From: Latilactobacillus sakei
Lineage (GTDB): Bacteria; Bacillota; Bacilli; Lactobacillales; Lactobacillaceae
NCBI GenBank assembly: GCA_002953655.1
Contig: CP025839.1
Span: 1,984,001 to 2,048,000, forward strand
Direction of reading: 5' to 3'
Length of the DNA: 64,000 nucleotides
The translations under genes were made by a program, and so were the position numbers. The first letter of the stretch is position 1, and each line of letters starts with the position of its first letter. Shown piece by piece: positions 1 to 8,419 of this stretch. Below the pieces are notes generated by a model. The model was not told where the DNA came from. It saw nothing but the letters and a program-made list of their open reading frames with translations, and ran no database searches.

Positions 1-19
1 TTTCATCAAAACTAATCAT
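1..19 (-). CDS. 5' end of a divergent gene (partial)
   Basis: Read on the minus strand, an ATG at position 19 opens a frame (M I S F D E) that runs off the window edge. An AGGATG ribosome-binding-site-like sequence lies seven bases upstream (about 27-32). The gene would diverge from the AraC-type regulator at 111, the usual arrangement for a regulator and its target. Only six codons are visible, so no function can be given. Confidence 0.45.
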
Positions 20-110
20 TTTATCACATCCTATTTCCACTTATTTATTCTATGATAAAATGAATACTAATCCACAACAAGAGTAACAAATTTAATGGGA
101 GGGTAATAAA

Positions 111-974
111 TTGGGGCTCAATCATTCTTTTCAGCTGCACTATGATCACACACAGTACTTTCATTTAATCGGTGGTGGAAATGAAACTGTCACTGCGAAT
201 TATTATTGGGACTGTCGCCAAAGAACTGGGAACTATTGCCTTTTTCAATATACAATTAAAGGACAAGGTCATTTACAAATTGGCGATAGTCATTACACCC
301 TAAAACCCGGTGATGCCTTTTTAGCGACAATTCCTGGTAACCAAATTTATTCATTAGCACCAGATAGTATAAATTGGCAATTTATCTACTTGGAATTCTC
401 ACCTCATTTTATTGATCAATGGCACCAAATGACACAAGATACGCCCGTACTGAATTTTAAGGAACATCCCCTATTCGTTAAAAGTTGTCTAACGTTAAAT
501 CAAATAGGTCTCCAAAATGCGTTTAGTGATTATTTCGAAAATACAAGTCGATCAGCGCAATTTTTCTTTGATCTCTTACGAATTAGTCAATATACTAACC
601 AATCAGCTCAAGATAAATATCCAGAATGGTTAAGCCGTTACCGTCAGTGGCTAGATACCCATTACGATCAGGATGTTTCATTAGAAGAGGCGGCCAATCT
701 TTTCAATAAGTCAAAATACACACTTATTAAGACTTTTAAACATCATTATCAACAATCACCGAAACAATACTTAATTGATTTGCGTATTAAAAAAGCAATG
801 CGTTTACTCATTGAGCATCCTGACTTAACCGTCAAAGTGGTGGCACAAAAGTGTGGCTTTCAGTCGGCTAATTACTTCACCAAAGTTTTCCATAAAAAAA
901 CAACGTACCCTCCTCTAAAATTTGCTCAAGAAAATACATTGCACAATAGTAGTGTTCATTATTTTAATAACTAA
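111..974 (+). CDS. AraC family transcriptional regulator
   Basis: A 287-aa regulator with an N-terminal cupin-like sugar-binding domain (about residues 35-105, with the characteristic GxGxLxIGxxxYxLxPGDxF pattern) and a C-terminal double helix-turn-helix AraC domain (about 180-275, ending in the conserved KxxGFxSxxYFTKVFKK-type stretch). This is the architecture of RafR/MsmR-type activators of oligosaccharide utilisation genes. The start is TTG at 111, chosen because GGGAGG lies at 97-102. It diverges from the truncated gene at the left edge, which is its likely target. The effector sugar cannot be told from the sequence. Confidence 0.88.
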   Translation: MGLNHSFQLHYDHTQYFHLIGGGNETVTANYYWDCRQRTGNYCLFQYTIKGQGHLQIGDSHYTLKPGDAFLATIPGNQIYSLAPDSINWQFIYLEFSPHFIDQWHQMTQDTPVLNFKEHPLFVKSCLTLNQIGLQNAFSDYFENTSRSAQFFFDLLRISQYTNQSAQDKYPEWLSRYRQWLDTHYDQDVSLEEAANLFNKSKYTLIKTFKHHYQQSPKQYLIDLRIKKAMRLLIEHPDLTVKVVAQKCGFQSANYFTKVFHKKTTYPPLKFAQENTLHNSSVHYFNN

Positions 975-998
975 ATCTGCGCTTATTAATAAACTTAA

Positions 999-1445
999 TT
1001 ATTTTAGCGTTCGTTTATATTCCTCATGTCTTTTAGGATCAACCTGCGTTGTGCCTGGCATGAAATGGATAGCTTCTGTCCCTGCTTCTTTGGCTTGGTG
1101 GTAATACCATTTCTTCCACCGCAAGAAAGCTAGGTTGGTTTCTAATACTTTAATTTTAGCTTCTAACTGCTGTTCGTGTTCGACCATAAAATCGTAACGG
1201 TCAGGTAGTGTTTCGTCGCCTATCATACACCAATCAATAAACTGACCAATTTCTCTAATCGGAATCGCTGATTTTTTCAAGCAGTCGATTACTTCGAGAT
1301 AACCTAAATCATCATCCGTAAAAATCCGGTGGCCAGCTGTATTCCGTTTGGCAAATGGTAATAAACCTTCCTTATCGTAATAGCGGAGCGTATCGACCGA
1401 AACACCCATTTTAGTTGCAATCTCACCGATTAAATAAGTTGTCAT
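999..1445 (-). CDS. MerR family transcriptional regulator
   Basis: A 148-aa protein with an N-terminal MerR winged helix (residues 1-70: IGEIATKMGVSVDTLRYYDKEGLL) followed by a long dimerisation helix (about 80-120) and a short tail. No Cys cluster typical of metal sensors is present, so it belongs with the AdhR-like regulators of small-molecule or aldehyde stress. The start has GGAG five bases upstream. It is divergent from the SDR gene at 1524, and the shared intergenic region carries a promoter with a 19-bp spacer filled by a perfect dyad, the hallmark of MerR-type activation. It probably controls the SDR gene and itself. Confidence 0.9.
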   Translation of the reverse strand: MTTYLIGEIATKMGVSVDTLRYYDKEGLLPFAKRNTAGHRIFTDDDLGYLEVIDCLKKSAIPIREIGQFIDWCMIGDETLPDRYDFMVEHEQQLEAKIKVLETNLAFLRWKKWYYHQAKEAGTEAIHFMPGTTQVDPKRHEEYKRTLK

Positions 1446-1454
1446 CTTTTCTCC

Positions 1455-1485
1455 TTGACCTGGAGCTAACTCCAGGTAGTATGCT
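1455..1485 (+). promoter_or_regulatory. MerR-type promoter with 19-bp spacer and dyad operator
   Basis: The -35 element TTGACC (1455-1460) and the -10 element TATGCT (1480-1485) are 19 bp apart. A perfect inverted repeat, ACCTGGAG-CTAA-CTCCAGGT (1458-1477), fills the spacer. MerR-family activators bind such dyads and twist the overlong spacer. The promoter points to the SDR gene at 1524. Confidence 0.85.
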
Positions 1486-1523
1486 TTTTTATAGCATAAT
1501 ATAGAAAGCAGGTTTTGACCACT

Positions 1524-2255
1524 ATGAATAAACCATTAATCGTTATTACAGGCGCTAGCTCAGGATTTGGCGCCGAAATCGCTAAAATTTTTAATACTGC
1601 TGGCTATCCAGAATTACTGCTTGGTAGACGGGCTGATAAAATCGCTAACTTACCTTTAAACTTTGAAAACGTCTTAATCGAATCAGTCGATGTCACTAAT
1701 CAAGCGGAATTTAAAATTGCGATTCAAAAAGCAGAAGCGAAATTTGGGCCGACCGACTTACTGGTCAATAATGCTGGTGTTATGTTACTAGGGAATGTCT
1801 TGACCCAAGACGCCAAGGAATGGCAAACAATGCTCGACACGAACGTCATGGGCGTTCTAAACGGCATGCAGATTGTATTACCTGCCATGGTTGAACACCA
1901 ACATGGGACAATCATCAACATGTCTTCATTAGCTGGTCGTAAGACTTTCGTAAACCATGCTGCCTATGTCGCTTCTAAATTTGGCGTTCATGGTCTAAGC
2001 GAAACCATCCGTGAAGAAGTATCGGGCCAAAACGTTCGGATTTCAATGGTCGCCCCAGGCGCTGCTGAGACAGAATTACTAACCCACGTCACTGATCAAG
2101 GTGCCTTAACAGACTATCAGGCTTGGAAAGATAGCATGGGTGGCATTACCTTGAACCCGGTTCATGTTGCGGAAGCAGTGAAGTTCATTTATGACATGCC
2201 TCAATCAGTTAATATTCGGGAACTCGATATTGCAGCAACACGTCAAGATAGCTAA
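1524..2255 (+). CDS. SDR family NAD(P)-dependent oxidoreductase
   Basis: A 243-aa classical short-chain dehydrogenase/reductase: nucleotide-binding GASSGFG near the N-terminus, NNAGV in the middle, the catalytic Ser, and YVASK as the catalytic Tyr/Lys motif. It resembles YdfG-type serine/3-hydroxy acid dehydrogenases, but the substrate is not determined. An in-frame TTG exists at 1515, but it sits only two bases from the AGG at 1510-1512, so the ATG at 1524 is the better start. It lies behind the MerR-type promoter and is followed by its own terminator, so it is a monocistronic MerR target. Confidence 0.88.
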   Translation: MNKPLIVITGASSGFGAEIAKIFNTAGYPELLLGRRADKIANLPLNFENVLIESVDVTNQAEFKIAIQKAEAKFGPTDLLVNNAGVMLLGNVLTQDAKEWQTMLDTNVMGVLNGMQIVLPAMVEHQHGTIINMSSLAGRKTFVNHAAYVASKFGVHGLSETIREEVSGQNVRISMVAPGAAETELLTHVTDQGALTDYQAWKDSMGGITLNPVHVAEAVKFIYDMPQSVNIRELDIAATRQDS

Positions 2256-2262
2256 TATTTTT

Positions 2263-2302
2263 AAGCGCACCGTGACAATTTTATATCACGATGCGCTTTT
2301 TT
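2263..2302 (+). terminator. Rho-independent terminator of the SDR gene
   Basis: Inverted repeat of 13 bp with one mismatch, AAGCGCACCGTGA (2263-2275) and TCACGATGCGCTT (2286-2298), followed by a T run. Confidence 0.85.
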
Positions 2303-2374
2303 AATTCGCGCCTTATATTTCACAATACTTGTCATTATTTATTTTAACAATATGTTACACCTTCAAACTAATGA

Positions 2375-2409
2375 TTGTTTTACACTGGTTTTTACTCTAA
2401 ACTAGAGTA
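2375..2409 (+). promoter_or_regulatory. Promoter and operator of the GntR gene
   Basis: TTGTTT (2375-2380) and TAAACT (2398-2403) are 17 bp apart. A perfect dyad TACTCTA-AAC-TAGAGTA (2393-2409) covers the -10 region just upstream of the GntR gene. This suggests autorepression. It is seen in sequence, and the regulator-site pairing is inferred. Confidence 0.6.
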
Positions 2410-2429
2410 TAGAAAGCGGGGTATTACTT

Positions 2430-3149
2430 TTGCCAAAATATGAAGAAATCGCCGACACACTTCGCCAGCGGATTAAGCAAGGAATTTATCCTGCTAACTC
2501 GTTACTCCCTAATCAGGTTGAACTTGTCGAAGAATTTGATGCTAGTCGCATGACGGTTAAAAAGGCCATTACGATTCTCACCATGGAAGGGCTCGTTTTT
2601 GCCCGTCGTGGTGCTGGCACCAAGGTACTGGACCATTCTTTTTGGAATAAAAATACTGCACCAGCCGATCAATATCGGGGGATGTCCTTTGATTTAGCTG
2701 ATGCCAATCAAACCCTCACCAGTAAGGTTATTACCTTCAAAGTCACCTTCCCCTCACCAGAAGTTAAGGAACGCCTTACTTTAAGCGCACAACAACCGGT
2801 TTACGAAATCATTCGCTTACGGATTGTCGATGGCGTCAACAGCGTCCTTGAACACACATACATGCCCGTTAACCTAGCACCGGGTTTAACAGATGAAATT
2901 CTAGAAAGTTCCATTTACAGTTATTTGAAGAAAGACCTTCACTTAACTTTTGCGGGTGCTTTCCGAAATATTCAAGCCGACAAAGCTGATAAATATGATC
3001 AAGAATATCTCGAATGTGCACCTACTGATCCGGTTTTAGAAGTCGAACAAGTGGTCTATCTCGATAGTGGTCAACCGATTGAGTATTCCCGGAGTCGTAA
3101 CCGCTACGACCGCCGCGGTTATACTTACTTGGACGTCAATAACTGCTAA
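2430..3149 (+). CDS. GntR family regulator with UTRA domain
   Basis: A 239-aa HutC/TreR-subfamily repressor. Residues 1-70 form the GntR winged helix (IADTLRQRIKQGIYPANSLLP, then SRMTVKKAI) and residues 95-235 the UTRA ligand-binding domain, ending with YSRSRNRYDR. Such proteins respond to sugar phosphates, amino sugars or similar effectors. The start is TTG at 2430 with GGGG about nine bases upstream, and no nearby ATG fits. The gene stands alone with a dyad over its promoter and a terminator after it, so its target is either itself or outside the immediate neighbourhood. Confidence 0.88.
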   Translation: MPKYEEIADTLRQRIKQGIYPANSLLPNQVELVEEFDASRMTVKKAITILTMEGLVFARRGAGTKVLDHSFWNKNTAPADQYRGMSFDLADANQTLTSKVITFKVTFPSPEVKERLTLSAQQPVYEIIRLRIVDGVNSVLEHTYMPVNLAPGLTDEILESSIYSYLKKDLHLTFAGAFRNIQADKADKYDQEYLECAPTDPVLEVEQVVYLDSGQPIEYSRSRNRYDRRGYTYLDVNNC

Positions 3150-3161
3150 TTACAACACAAA

Positions 3162-3198
3162 AAGAAGCCCTTATCACGTTGATAAGGGCTTCTTTTTT
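3162..3198. terminator. Bidirectional terminator between GntR gene and yhgE-like gene
   Basis: AAGAAGCCCTTATCA pairs with TGATAAGGGCTTCTT, with A and T runs on either side. It serves the GntR gene and the convergent gene ending at 3207. Confidence 0.88.
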
Positions 3199-3206
3199 AT
3201 AGTGCT

Positions 3207-6200
3207 TTATTTTTCAAGATCTTGTAATTTTTGGTTGTCATCTAATACTGAACGACCGCCATTACCAATTTTTTGTAAATGATTCATACCGAACCACAAT
3301 AGAATCAATGCAACTACCATAAATAGTAGTAACGTGAAGACTGTTTGTAGCACTTGACCGTTACCTAAACCAGATGTAATTGCTTGTCTGAAGCCTAGGA
3401 TTGAATAAGTCATTGGTAAGAATGGATGGATGACATTGTAGAAGTGGTTTGTAATTTCCATTGGGAATGTCCCACCTGAACCACCTAATTGGAGCATCAA
3501 GAGAACCATCGCCAAGAAACGACCAGGATTGTCGAACGTCATTGATAGGAACATGATGATTGCCATCGATGTCAATGAGAACACAATTGATACTAAGAAG
3601 AATTGAGCAGGATGATCAACATTTAAACCTGCAATCATCATCAAACCAGGTTCGATGATTGCCATGCCGACAGCAACTAAGGCGCCGACAGAAATCTTAC
3701 TTAAGTACCAAGCTGTTGCTGATTGACCAGTCATTGAAATCTTCCGGATTGGGAAGGCAAAGTTGAAGACGATTGCCCCAACGAATAAGGCTAATGAAAG
3801 CACGTATGGTGCTAAAGCATGGCCGTAGTTAGGCACATAGCTGTAGTTTGAGTGTTTCAATTCAGCAGGTGCAGCGAACATGTCGGCTGTCTTATTCGTT
3901 AATTGGATATCGTTGACTTGTTTTGCGCCACCCTTAAGGGCCGTTGCTAAAGTCTTGTTACCTTCAGTTAACTGTCCAGCACCGTCATTTAATTTAGCTG
4001 AGTTAGCAGCTAATTGACTCGTCCCATCAGCTAATTGACCAACACCACTCGTTAACGTTGGGATCTTAGCGTTTAATTGACCTAGACCACCGTTCAATGT
4101 TTCAGAACCGGTTGCCAATTGGCTAACGCCACTTGTTAATTGTGGGACTTGGCTATTCAATTGACCAGTACCAGTTGCTAATTGTTGTGAACCAGCAGCC
4201 AATTGACCAACACCGCTTGTCAATTGTGGTACTTGACCATTTAATTGGGCTGTACCAGCATACAAGGCTTTTGAACCTGTTGCTAATTGACTAACACCGC
4301 TTGTCAATTGTGGTACTTGACCGTTTAATTGGGCTGTACCGGCATATAAGGCTTTTGAACCTGTTGCTAATTGACCAACACCGCTTGTCAATTGTGGTAC
4401 TTGACCATTTAATTGGGCTGTACCAGCATATAAGGCTTTTGAACCTGTTGCTAATTGGCTAACACCGCTGGTTAACGCTGGGATTTGACCATTTAATTGG
4501 TTTGTTCCAGCAGCTAATTGAGTACCACCAGCAACTAATTCACCATTCTTACTTACTAATGCTTTAGAACCATTAGCAGCAGTTGCGACACCTGTTGTAT
4601 ATTTACCTAGACCAGCAATCACTGCTTGTGACCCTGTTTCTAATTGGCTAATACCAGCATCTAACTTAGCTGCACCAGATGCTAAACCAGGATTGCCCTG
4701 TGCATCATCGTTCAAGCCAGTTTGGATTGCTTTAAGACTACCTAACATTGAAACAGAACCTTTAACAGCTGCTGTTAACTGTGCGTATTGTGCAGCTGTT
4801 GGTTTCTTAGCATCAATTTTAGCATTAATACCAGAAACAATTTGTTGTGCTTCATCCTTAGCTGAAGCGGAGAGTTGTGCACTCAACTTAGCTTTAATGC
4901 CGGCTTCTTGTTGTGCACTGAAAACAATGCCAGCTTGTTTTTCAGCATCAATAATTGCTTGTGCTTTTGCATTGAAATCAGTTGTTGCAACAACTTGATC
5001 AGGAATCGCATTTAAATCTGTTTGTAAGGCAGGAATCGTACTTTCAACTTGCGCAATCATCCCATTTAATGCTGTATATTGTGCAACGGCTGCATTATAA
5101 CTTGCATCATCTTTGAATGTTGGATTGCTGTTAAGTTGTGATTGCATCTTTTGTAACCCAGCAGAAATCTTTTGACTACCCGCTTTTAAGTCCTTAACGC
5201 CAGATGCTAGACTTGTTGCACCGTTGTTTAAATCATTATTATTTTTAGCAAGTTCTTGTAAACCGTCATTTAAACTACTTGTGCCATCAGTATAAGCTGT
5301 TACACCCTTACTTAAGCTAGCAGCCCCATTATTTAAGTCTTTTGCACCTGAGGCTAAGGCGCCTGTTTTACCATTTAACGTTTGTAAACCTGTATTTAAT
5401 TGACCAGCGCCATTATTCAAATCTTTTGCACCTGAGGCCAATGCACCTGTTTTACCATTTAACGTTTGTAAACCTGTATTTAATTGACCAGCACCGTTAT
5501 TCAATTGACTAGCACCTGAAGCCAATGCACCTGTTTTACTGTTCAATGTTTGTAAGCCTGTATTTAATTGACCGGCACCATTGTTCAATTGGCTGGCGCC
5601 TGAAGCTAATGCGCCTGTCTTACTGTTCAATGTTTGTAAACCTGTGTTCAATTGGTTAGCACCGCTGTCCAATTGGCTAGCACCTGAGGCTAAGGCGCCT
5701 GTTTTGCTATTCAATGTTTGTAGACCTGTGTTTAAGGCCCCTGAACCGGCTGCTAATTTTTGAATACCGTCTGATAAAGGTGTCACGCTAGTTTTCATTG
5801 TCATAACACCATCGTTCACCTGATCAACACCAGCGGTATAAGTGTTCAAGCCATCGGAAAGTGTGACTGAACCATCTGTTAACTTCTTAGCCCCTGAAGC
5901 GGCTGTACTGAAGCCTTTACCAGCTGTTTTGACTTGTTTAAACATAACTTGGGCATAAGCCTTTGTCACTGTTTCACGTACTTGGGCGTTCAATTCCTTG
6001 GCACCCATTTCACTGATAACTTCACCGATGAAGTTCAATGAATCATTTGTTTCATATTGGATTTGCATCTTTTTAGGATTCTTATCCAAGACTGTTGCGG
6101 CGTTTGCTGAAAAGTTCTTAGGTAAAGTAACGACTGTATAGTATTCTTTATCCTTCAAACCTTGTTTAGCCTTCTTGGCCGAAACGAAACGCCAACCTAA

Positions 6201-6446
6201 TTGGTCGTTCTTCTTTAATTCCTTAACCATGTCTTTACCAGCACTCAACGTTTCACCGTTATAAGTTGCTGGTTGATCATTATTTACGACAGCGACTGGT
6301 AATTCACCAGTACTACCGTAAGGATCCCAGACAGATTTCAGGAAAAAGACACTGTACAAGAACGGAATAAACATGATTGCGATTAACGAAATCATGATGA
6401 TTTTATTCTTGGCAATGAACTTAAATTCATTTTGAATCATCTTCAT
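3207..6446 (-). CDS. YhgE/Pip family membrane protein with long repeat domain
   Basis: A 1079-aa protein. A signal-anchor helix (about residues 16-38) is followed by the conserved SVWDPYG segment, an extracellular stalk of about 850 residues, and at least five C-terminal membrane helices (about 905-1065) of ABC-2 permease type. This is the YhgE/Pip layout (phage infection protein of Lactococcus; YueB-like phage receptors). The stalk has two blocks of 28-aa repeats: about residues 238-374 (LNTGLQTLN-type) and 646-806 (GVxQLATGSKALYAGTAQLN-type). The repeats are heptad-like and should form long coiled coil. AAGGAGT lies eight bases before the ATG, and a good promoter is at 6513-6541. The function may be export or receptor related, and it is not certain for the family. 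Confidence 0.88.
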   Translation of the reverse strand: MKMIQNEFKFIAKNKIIMISLIAIMFIPFLYSVFFLKSVWDPYGSTGELPVAVVNNDQPATYNGETLSAGKDMVKELKKNDQLGWRFVSAKKAKQGLKDKEYYTVVTLPKNFSANAATVLDKNPKKMQIQYETNDSLNFIGEVISEMGAKELNAQVRETVTKAYAQVMFKQVKTAGKGFSTAASGAKKLTDGSVTLSDGLNTYTAGVDQVNDGVMTMKTSVTPLSDGIQKLAAGSGALNTGLQTLNSKTGALASGASQLDSGANQLNTGLQTLNSKTGALASGASQLNNGAGQLNTGLQTLNSKTGALASGASQLNNGAGQLNTGLQTLNGKTGALASGAKDLNNGAGQLNTGLQTLNGKTGALASGAKDLNNGAASLSKGVTAYTDGTSSLNDGLQELAKNNNDLNNGATSLASGVKDLKAGSQKISAGLQKMQSQLNSNPTFKDDASYNAAVAQYTALNGMIAQVESTIPALQTDLNAIPDQVVATTDFNAKAQAIIDAEKQAGIVFSAQQEAGIKAKLSAQLSASAKDEAQQIVSGINAKIDAKKPTAAQYAQLTAAVKGSVSMLGSLKAIQTGLNDDAQGNPGLASGAAKLDAGISQLETGSQAVIAGLGKYTTGVATAANGSKALVSKNGELVAGGTQLAAGTNQLNGQIPALTSGVSQLATGSKALYAGTAQLNGQVPQLTSGVGQLATGSKALYAGTAQLNGQVPQLTSGVSQLATGSKALYAGTAQLNGQVPQLTSGVGQLAAGSQQLATGTGQLNSQVPQLTSGVSQLATGSETLNGGLGQLNAKIPTLTSGVGQLADGTSQLAANSAKLNDGAGQLTEGNKTLATALKGGAKQVNDIQLTNKTADMFAAPAELKHSNYSYVPNYGHALAPYVLSLALFVGAIVFNFAFPIRKISMTGQSATAWYLSKISVGALVAVGMAIIEPGLMMIAGLNVDHPAQFFLVSIVFSLTSMAIIMFLSMTFDNPGRFLAMVLLMLQLGGSGGTFPMEITNHFYNVIHPFLPMTYSILGFRQAITSGLGNGQVLQTVFTLLLFMVVALILLWFGMNHLQKIGNGGRSVLDDNQKLQDLEK
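4030..4510 (-). repeat. Tandem 84-bp coding repeats, block 2
   Basis: About five to six tandem 28-codon units of the type GV[SG]QLATGSKALYAGTAQLNGQVPQLTS within the YhgE/Pip-like gene. The central units are almost identical at DNA level and the outer ones are degenerate, which fits expansion from the middle. Confidence 0.85.
5325..5740 (-). repeat. Tandem 84-bp coding repeats, block 1
   Basis: Five tandem 28-codon units of the type LNTGLQTLN[SG]KTGALASGA. The period is directly visible: identical decamers occur at 5391 and 5475, 84 bp apart. The units keep the reading frame, so gain or loss would lengthen or shorten the stalk without breaking the protein. Confidence 0.88.
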
Positions 6447-6512
6447 CTGTAAAACTCCTTACTTAATTTTGATGTATAATCAATTACATTCAATATCCAC
6501 GATAACTGAATT

Positions 6513-6541
6513 AGTTTAACCTTTTTTCATGAAAATTTCAA
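6513..6541 (-). promoter_or_regulatory. Promoter of the YhgE/Pip gene
   Basis: On the minus strand TTGAAA (6541-6536) and TAAACT (6518-6513) are separated by 17 bp, about 70 bp upstream of the start codon. Confidence 0.6.
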
Positions 6542-6573
6542 CCCTTATGCATTAATCAATCAAACATTAGTCA

Positions 6574-6608
6574 CAAAAAAAGCGTTCCAGGTTAGCCTAG
6601 AACGCTTT
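6574..6608 (-). terminator. Terminator downstream of serS
   Basis: AAAGCGTTC (6579-6587) and GAACGCTTT (6600-6608) form a stem with a T run in the minus direction. It lies about 240 bp after the serS stop codon, so the serS message has a long 3' untranslated region. Confidence 0.8.
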
Positions 6609-6779
6609 AGCACACTAATTACTTCCTATAATATAGGTTAGCTGATAAATTTTACTTAACTATCTTGCTTTGCGTGAGATTTCCAAAGTAGTCATTGCAC
6701 CACTGGAAGGCGATAAAAGGGACCTAAACGTGTTCTACCAACCATATCCTTGCGGTTAGCTCTGAACGTCAAACAATCG

Positions 6780-6858
6780 ACTTCGTTGCTTATTCACGGA
6801 TTTAGTCTAATGCTCAAAGCCAACCCGTTTCAAACGCGCTCTTATCTTAAACGCGCTC
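6780..6858 (-). repeat. GAGYGCGTT intergenic element, copy A, overlapping the serS stop
   Basis: On the minus strand the last codons of serS read GAG CGC GTT TAA, and GAGCGCGTTT is then repeated nine bases later, followed by GAAACGGGTTGGC and TGAGCATTAG. Related starts occur after the DyP gene (38594), after araD (58855) and, shortened, after the VTT gene (about 35000). The rest of the 6611-6780 stretch is noncoding and shows no recognisable feature. Confidence 0.6.
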
Positions 6859-8127
6859 TATTTTTGTCATGCCACCCATGTATGGTACCAATGCTTCTGG
6901 GATTGTGACACTGCCGTCTTCATTTTGGTAGTTTTCCAAAATGGCAGCAACTGTCCGGCCAACCGCTAAACCTGAACCGTTCAATGTGTGGACCAAGTTC
7001 ACGTGGCCATCTTCGTCACGGTAACGAATTTGGGCGCGACGTGCTTGGAAGTCGGTACAATCTGAACAGCTTGAGATTTCACGGTAAGTATTTTGAGCTG
7101 GTAACCAAACTTCAATGTCATAAGTCTTAGCTGATGTGAAGCTGGCATCGCCAGTTGCCAATGTAATGACATGGTATGGCAAGTTCAATGCTTTTAAGAT
7201 GTTTTCAGCATCGTTGGTCATTTTTTCTAATTCATTAAATGATTCTTCAGGCTTTGTGAATTTCACCATTTCAACTTTGTTAAATTGGTGCATCCGGATT
7301 AAACCACGTGTATCACGACCGGCACTCCCAGCTTCTGAACGGAAGGCTGGTGATAAGGCTGTGAAGTAGATTGGTAATTGGGCGCCATCTAAGATTTCAT
7401 CACGGTAGAAGTTTGTCAATGGCACTTCGGCTGTTGGAATCAAGGTCATTGGTTCGCCTTCATTAGTCATTGTGTAAACATCTTCCGTAAACTTAGGAAA
7501 TTGGCCAGTCCCAAACATTGATTCACCATTAACCAAGTAAGGGGTAATCATTTCTTCATAACCTTCTTTGGCATGTTGATCCAACATAAAGTTATAAACG
7601 GCCCGTTCCAAACGTGCACCAGCACCCTTGTAATAAACGAAACGGCTTCCTGAAACTTTAGCAGCCCGTTCAAAATCTAAGATACCCAATTTTTCACCGA
7701 TATCCCAGTGTGCTAATGGTTCGAAATCAAATTCGCGGGGGGTTGACCATTTACGTTCTTCACGGCTGAAGCTTTCATCCAAACCAACTGGTGCTGAATC
7801 ATCAGGGAAGTTAGGTAAGCGAACCAAAATATAGTCCACTTTTTCCTTGACTTCAGCTAATTGGGCATCTAAGTCTTTGATTTCTGCGCCGACATTCTTC
7901 ATCGCAGCGATTTGTTCAGTTGCATCTTCCTTATTGCGTTTAGCAACAGCGATTGCTTCTGAAGCCGCGTTTCTATTTTTCTTCAATTCTTCGGTTTGGA
8001 CGATTAAAGCGCGCCGTTTTTCATCTAAGGCAACTACCTCATCGATTTCTGCGGCATCAATGCCACGAGTTGCTAATTTATCCTTTGCCCATTGGACATT
8101 TTCCCGAATTACTCTGATATCTAACAT
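6847..8127 (-). CDS. serS: Seryl-tRNA synthetase
   Basis: A 426-aa class II aminoacyl-tRNA synthetase that charges tRNA-Ser. The N-terminal 105 residues form the antiparallel coiled-coil arm that contacts the tRNA long variable arm. The catalytic core shows motif 2 ([21 protein letters not shown]) and motif 3 ([17 protein letters not shown]). Length matches bacterial SerRS. It is preceded on the same strand by a T-box leader, so expression should rise when tRNA-Ser is uncharged. The C-terminal three residues and stop are part of a repeated intergenic element. Confidence 0.98.
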   Translation of the reverse strand: MLDIRVIRENVQWAKDKLATRGIDAAEIDEVVALDEKRRALIVQTEELKKNRNAASEAIAVAKRNKEDATEQIAAMKNVGAEIKDLDAQLAEVKEKVDYILVRLPNFPDDSAPVGLDESFSREERKWSTPREFDFEPLAHWDIGEKLGILDFERAAKVSGSRFVYYKGAGARLERAVYNFMLDQHAKEGYEEMITPYLVNGESMFGTGQFPKFTEDVYTMTNEGEPMTLIPTAEVPLTNFYRDEILDGAQLPIYFTALSPAFRSEAGSAGRDTRGLIRMHQFNKVEMVKFTKPEESFNELEKMTNDAENILKALNLPYHVITLATGDASFTSAKTYDIEVWLPAQNTYREISSCSDCTDFQARRAQIRYRDEDGHVNLVHTLNGSGLAVGRTVAAILENYQNEDGSVTIPEALVPYMGGMTKIERV

Positions 8128-8154
8128 AGCACTCTCTCCTTTTTATAGATAATA

Positions 8155-8405
8155 ATCAACAAAAAAAGCCTTCTCATCCCCTAATTGGGACGAAAAGACT
8201 TCACATTCGCGGTACCACCCAAGTTCACTGATTACCAAATAACCAGTGCCCTTCATTGCTGATAACGGTCAGGTGCCGTGTAGTTATTCACTACCCACTA
8301 TTACGCTGGAATACTGGATTCAATACCTTCCACCAACCGGTATCTCTCTGTCAATCCATATAGGCGCTTATTCACGTGTTTATCTCTTGCATTAAGAATA
8401 ACCTA
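8155..8405 (-). promoter_or_regulatory. T-box riboswitch of serS
   Basis: On the minus strand the T-box core GGGTGGTACCGCG (8220-8208) is followed by a terminator hairpin (8200-8161, G-U rich stem then a T run). Upstream lies a stem I-like region with a GGTTGGTGG apical motif. The specifier is probably TCC (Ser) in TTGAATCCAGT, a reading by eye that agrees with the gene served. Confidence 0.93.
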
Positions 8406-8419
8406 TTTGGCAATTAAAT

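Noticed and set aside
1515-1523. TTG start for the SDR gene
   Set aside because: Only two bases separate it from the AGG motif, while the ATG at 1524 has a workable distance.
4693-5763. Antisense frames over the YhgE repeat region
   Set aside because: They result from the regular codon pattern of the repeats and have no start signals.
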